From Verrucomicrobiia bacterium (GTDB lineage: Bacteria; Verrucomicrobiota; Verrucomicrobiia; Limisphaerales; DASXHY01), in assembly GCA_035629175.1 (NCBI GenBank), contig DASPIL010000079.1, forward strand, positions 1 to 64,000: a DNA stretch of 64,000 bases. Reading direction: 5' to 3'. Below the pieces are notes generated by a model. That model made no database searches. It saw nothing but the letters and a program-made list of their open reading frames with translations, and was not told the DNA's origin. This document shows, piece after piece, positions 61,801 through 64,000 of this stretch. Made by a program: the position numbers and the translations under genes. The first letter of the stretch is position 1. Each line of letters opens with the position of its first letter.

Positions 61801-62747
61801 GCTCCCCGATCTCCTCATGGACCCATGTTGCAGTCACGTGTCGCGGCGGCACCACCTCTCTGTTCATCAACGGACGCAAGGTCCGGGAAGGCCGGGCTGC
61901 CGCGGGTGGGATTCGAGCAGGATATGGTGCGGCGCCCCTGCCAGGCAGGACGATCTACTACTTCGATGGTGATATGACCCGTCCGCAGATCTCGGCCGGC
62001 GTGCTTTCGGATTCAGCCATTGCAGAATTGTCGAGACGCGGCGTGCCGGATCCGGCGCTGCCAACCGGCCTCGAAATGTTTCAGGCGGAGGGGAGACGCA
62101 GGGCCAATGTCTGGTCTCCCGGCAGATACAGCCTCAGCGACGGGGGGCAGCTGAACGTATTGCAGGTGCCTGAACCTCGCCTTCTGTCGGGACCATGGGA
62201 GGTGGCTTTCAGCGGCCCAGGCAAGTGGCCTGATCCAATCACAATGACTAACCTTGTTCCGTTGCAACAGCACAACGAGCCGCTGATTCGCAACTTTGCC
62301 GGGCGAGCAACATATCGGCAGCAATTCGAGCTGAGCTCGGATCAATTGGCGCACAGCGGCAAGCTGTGGCTGGACCTTGGCCGGGTGGCAGTTATCGCGG
62401 AGGTTCGGCTCAACGGCGAGTGGCTGGACCCGCTCTGGCGGCCCCCTTTTCGGGCCGAGATCACCGCCCTGGTTCGACGCGGGATGAATGATCTCGAAAT
62501 CCACGTGAACACGCTTCTGGCCAATCGCCTGATCGGCGATGAATCGCTGCCGTCGGAAAATGAGTATGATCCCCGCACACGTGCGATCCTGGCGTTTCCG
62601 GAATGGTATTCGCGCAACCAGCCCAAGCCTCCAGGGCGTGCAACCTTTTCCACCTGGCGCTTCTTCCAGCCTGATGACCCGCTCGTTGAGTCCGGGCTGC
62701 GCGGACCCGTGCGGATCCTCACGAGCGTTACAGAAGAGTTCAGGTGA
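58842..62747 (+). CDS. GH106-like alpha-L-rhamnosidase with LamG-like and GH2-like modules
   Basis: Predicted exported enzyme that removes rhamnose from pectin-type (rhamnogalacturonan) or glycoside substrates. 1301 residues, typical of GH106 (about 1100-1200) plus a module. The signal peptide ends near ALPLIAAD. The catalytic TIM barrel contains WMWMNGNVTADGISRDLQAM, GLGGALIFNIGEF, AMHNCPGWSSSGGPW, SFTGLEIDSYEVGVQNWT and AEAYTATEE. Acidic residues in these segments are candidates for catalysis. A concanavalin/LamG-type insert lies at about 920-1060 (FTVHAWIKPDT, INGRKVREG). The C-terminal jelly roll (LDLGRVAVIAEVRLNGEWLDPLWRPPFRAEITALVRRG) resembles the GH2 sugar-binding domain. Confidence 0.85.
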   Translation: MNWTRAAVRIISLAAVAAALPLIAADPANPDLERNFRFPPLQAKARTLWMWMNGNVTADGISRDLQAMQRAGLGGALIFNIGEFIPKGAVDYGGTNWLELMSHAAREAERLGLELAMHNCPGWSSSGGPWVTPEMSMQRLVWSETHVKGGTALEINLPQPFTRLDYYRDICILAFPSLPGEEKPFAEALKAVRSARGSVDKRLLIDTDLATAINASPENPLVLEFAEPFSARAATIHYSSGGATVGFELESSDDGETFAPVATLSPATPRAIEDASLVANFQPVQARFFRITPRRSRGITEVELHAAPRLPDWNFKANHSYRAARPFSVEGDTNRVVIESRSIVNLTTNMNAEGALRWLAPEGQWTIVRFGYTPRGQQNIAAPDSGVGLEIDKMSRSATAFHFEKGLGPLLRALGPKAGKSFTGLEIDSYEVGVQNWTAGFEVAFRELNGYDIHQFLPTMTGRYVDSAETSERFLWDLRRTHAQLVADHYYGGLKDIGNQRGLRLFAEPYGAGPGAYDELQVAGRVDVPMGEFWAHFPWDDMMSIRLAASAAHVQGKSIVAAEAYTATEEQSRFLDYPFGLKATGDLAFSLGCNQIYFHRYAHQPHPTAIPGMTMGPWGFHFDRNNTWFEHSGPWLAYIARSQFLLQQGTFVADVLYFTGEGSPQMSKRITPELPPGYQFDAIDAETLLRSAHVENGTIVLESGARYRVLAMPPDLNAMTPQILRKLHELVTHGAVVAGPKPVHCPTLRGGLASQDEFETLVNTLWNTSDTNGLHISSSPPAELLRDHSIPPDFDFTAENPDADLVWLHRRVKDADIYFVANRQRRDENVVVSFRVEGRQPELWKPESGTIETCAVFEMTSGRTRVPLALKPSESVFVVFRKPAESHVAWVERDGRRIVDASATTQRAVSVPPTNSFTVHAWIKPDTDLMGIPQDGGSVAENGKSWVIPAQPGREANSSVLGIAAGRNGVIVAERNGNNLNALMVHRSPISSWTHVAVTCRGGTTSLFINGRKVREGRAAAGGIRAGYGAAPLPGRTIYYFDGDMTRPQISAGVLSDSAIAELSRRGVPDPALPTGLEMFQAEGRRRANVWSPGRYSLSDGGQLNVLQVPEPRLLSGPWEVAFSGPGKWPDPITMTNLVPLQQHNEPLIRNFAGRATYRQQFELSSDQLAHSGKLWLDLGRVAVIAEVRLNGEWLDPLWRPPFRAEITALVRRGMNDLEIHVNTLLANRLIGDESLPSENEYDPRTRAILAFPEWYSRNQPKPPGRATFSTWRFFQPDDPLVESGLRGPVRILTSVTEEFR

Positions 62748-62794
62748 TTTTGGACTTTTCGACCCGTGGTATTTCGCCTTTTCTAACGGGACGG

Positions 62795-62826
62795 GGGTCA
62801 GCAGCAGTAGGTTCTGACCCTATTTT
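62795..62826 (+). terminator. Possible terminator after the rhamnosidase gene
   Basis: A 7-bp stem GGGTCAG...CTGACCC with a 12-base loop is followed by TATTTT, about 45 bases after the stop. The GGGTCAG/CTGACCC plus TATTTT pattern also resembles short dispersed repeats of REP-like elements. Confidence 0.5.
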
Positions 62827-62881
62827 GAATTGGGCACGCTGGCGGATCATTCAACGACTGTGACTTTGTACAACCACTCCC

Positions 62882-63301
62882 GTGAACATAGTTTTAATCG
62901 AGGATTCTGAGGACGACGCGTTTTTCTTCTTTCATGCATTGAAGGGAACGGGGTTGCCTGCAGAGGTGACCCACCTGCCGGGCGGCAGCGAGGCGATTAC
63001 TTTTCTCACGGAACTCTCTGAAGGCAAGCATGCGACCCCTGATCTCATTTTCCTCGATCTAAAGCTGCCCGTCTATTCCGGCTTCGACATTCTGCAATGG
63101 CTGAAGGATCGTTCGATGCTGGGTGGACTGAGGATCGCGATTCTCAGCGGATCGGATCATCCCTCCGACCTGCAAACCGCACGGGAATTTGGAATCATGG
63201 ATTACCTGGTCAAGCCCCTTTCGCCTGACGATCTGCGGCGGCGCATCCAGGCCGCCGGCAAAGCGGCACCTCCCGCAGCAGCCCTCAGCCGCACGTCGTA
63301 A
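62882..63301 (+). CDS. CheY-like single-domain response regulator
   Basis: 139 residues starting at GTG 62882. One receiver domain: the acidic pair in VLIEDSEDD, phospho-acceptor Asp59 (LIFLDLKLPVYSGFD), Ser in AILSGSDH and Lys in DYLVKPLSPDD. The form EDSEDD-x-FFF is typical of the Rcp1/phytochrome-type stand-alone receivers. A short Ala-rich tail follows. It lies 10 bases before the CheA-like gene, in a likely signalling operon that continues past the window. Confidence 0.9.
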   Translation: MNIVLIEDSEDDAFFFFHALKGTGLPAEVTHLPGGSEAITFLTELSEGKHATPDLIFLDLKLPVYSGFDILQWLKDRSMLGGLRIAILSGSDHPSDLQTAREFGIMDYLVKPLSPDDLRRRIQAAGKAAPPAAALSRTS

Positions 63302-63311
63302 CCGTCCCCCG

Positions 63312-64000
63312 ATGAATTCGGAACTTCCAGCGGGTCTCAACGCGGAGATGCTCGACGACTTCTACGTCGAATGCGACGAGCAGTTGACTGCGATCCGGGA
63401 GAACCTTGTCCGCCTTGAAGAATCCGTCGGCATGGCGGAGGCCGATGCGGAAGCTGTGGAACGGCTCTTCAGAAGTTTTCATTCGTTCAAGGGAAATGCG
63501 GCGATCGTTGGTCTCAGGGCTGCCGAAAACCTTTCCCATGCGGCGGAGGATTTCATCCGCGAATTGTCCGCTGGAAAGGTAATCCTTCGCACGGAAAGCC
63601 TGGACCTTCTGATGGCATCGGCGCAACGGCTTGAAGAGATCGTTGCGGGTCAGCGCGCCTCAAAACCCATCCCCGAGATTGGACCGTTGCTGGCAAGCTT
63701 GCATCAACTCGCCGGAAAATCCGACGACACGCCCCCTGTCCCTACCGCAGCGCCTGTGAACGCTGTCAAACCCGACCTGCTGGCGCGCGCGGAACAGGCT
63801 CGTGCCCGTGGATTGAGTGTCTGGCGGTTTACGTTTGCGCCCAGCCAGGGCCTGGACCAGCGCGGGGTGAATGTGGGTTGGATCCGCTCGCGCATTTCGG
63901 GCTTGGGTGAAATTCTGGATGGAATCCCGCAGGTGCATCCCGGGGGGACGATCAGTTTTGATTTCGTTGTTGCCCTCGCTGAAACCCCGGCAGACCTGAG
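63312..64000 (+). CDS. CheA/Hpt-type histidine kinase, N-terminal part (3' end outside window)
   Basis: The frame runs open to the right edge; 229 residues are visible from ATG 63312. Residues 10-110 form an Hpt (P1) domain with phospho-acceptor His57 in RSFHSFKGNAAIVGL. A linker rich in Pro/Ala (PPVPTAAPVNA) leads to a domain starting near residue 155 (RAEQARARGLSVWRFTFAPS) with SRISGLGEILDGIPQV, similar to the ACT-like/P2-type region of CheA relatives. Whether kinase, dimerisation and CheW-like domains follow cannot be seen. It may serve chemotaxis or another output such as matrix production. Confidence 0.8.
   Translation, partial: MNSELPAGLNAEMLDDFYVECDEQLTAIRENLVRLEESVGMAEADAEAVERLFRSFHSFKGNAAIVGLRAAENLSHAAEDFIRELSAGKVILRTESLDLLMASAQRLEEIVAGQRASKPIPEIGPLLASLHQLAGKSDDTPPVPTAAPVNAVKPDLLARAEQARARGLSVWRFTFAPSQGLDQRGVNVGWIRSRISGLGEILDGIPQVHPGGTISFDFVVALAETPADL

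Overview
The window looks like a chromosomal segment of a moderately GC-rich Gram-negative bacterium of the PVC group, most likely a verrucomicrobium of the Limisphaerales/Pedosphaera type. This is inferred from gene content, not from a database search. Supporting content is an outer membrane (TamA/TamB), very large secreted proteins with Ig-like, PA14 and LamG-like modules, a GH106-type rhamnosidase, a pectinesterase, an octaheme-type cytochrome fused to TPR repeats, and a glutaminyl-tRNA synthetase. I see no insertion sequence, prophage or CRISPR array. Most of the segment is housekeeping DNA with accessory genes in between.

Layout. 1-1729: the 3' end of a secreted Calx-beta-like protein, then a gene-poor stretch with a rhombosortase-like remnant. 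1730-4281: pgk-tpiA-secG operon. 4456-13644, minus strand: a giant PA14/OB-module sensor kinase, its NarL-type regulator and a 1438-residue secreted pectinesterase, with a palindrome pair between regulator and pectinesterase. 13767-17990: gap, a multiheme cytochrome-TPR lipoprotein and an FKBP isomerase. 18017-23060: rpsB-tsf (minus), an RCC1-repeat protein (plus) and glmS (minus). 23245-29811, minus: tamB-tamA-lipoprotein. 29871-31159, plus: a minimal protein-kinase-like gene that overlaps a PP2C phosphatase gene by 4 bases. 31172-33149, minus: glnB-amt behind a sigma-54 type promoter. 33270-35281, minus: a KimA-like APC transporter behind a ydaO-type (c-di-AMP) riboswitch. 35422-37206: glnS. 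37333-54599, minus: rpsL-rpsG-fusA, an SMR exporter, then tRNA-Thr, tuf, tRNA-Trp, tRNA-Ser, secE-nusG-rplKAJL-rpoBC. 54696-64000: a low-molecular-weight phosphatase, a PAS histidine kinase, an SPFH protein with a 56-residue ribbon-helix-helix partner, the rhamnosidase, a CheY-like receiver and the start of a CheA-like kinase.

How parts work together. Plant-polymer use is suggested by the sensor kinase/regulator/pectinesterase cluster and by the rhamnosidase; rhamnose is a component of rhamnogalacturonan pectin. Nitrogen status control is represented by sigma-54-driven glnB-amt, and potassium/c-di-AMP control by the riboswitch and transporter next to it. The translation and transcription block keeps the classical bacterial order, with GC-rich intercistronic hairpins before rplL, rpoB and fusA. 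The least conventional items are the c-di-AMP riboswitch/transporter pair, the mini-kinase/PP2C pair, the candidate operators of the pectin-linked two-component system and the SPFH/RHH pair.
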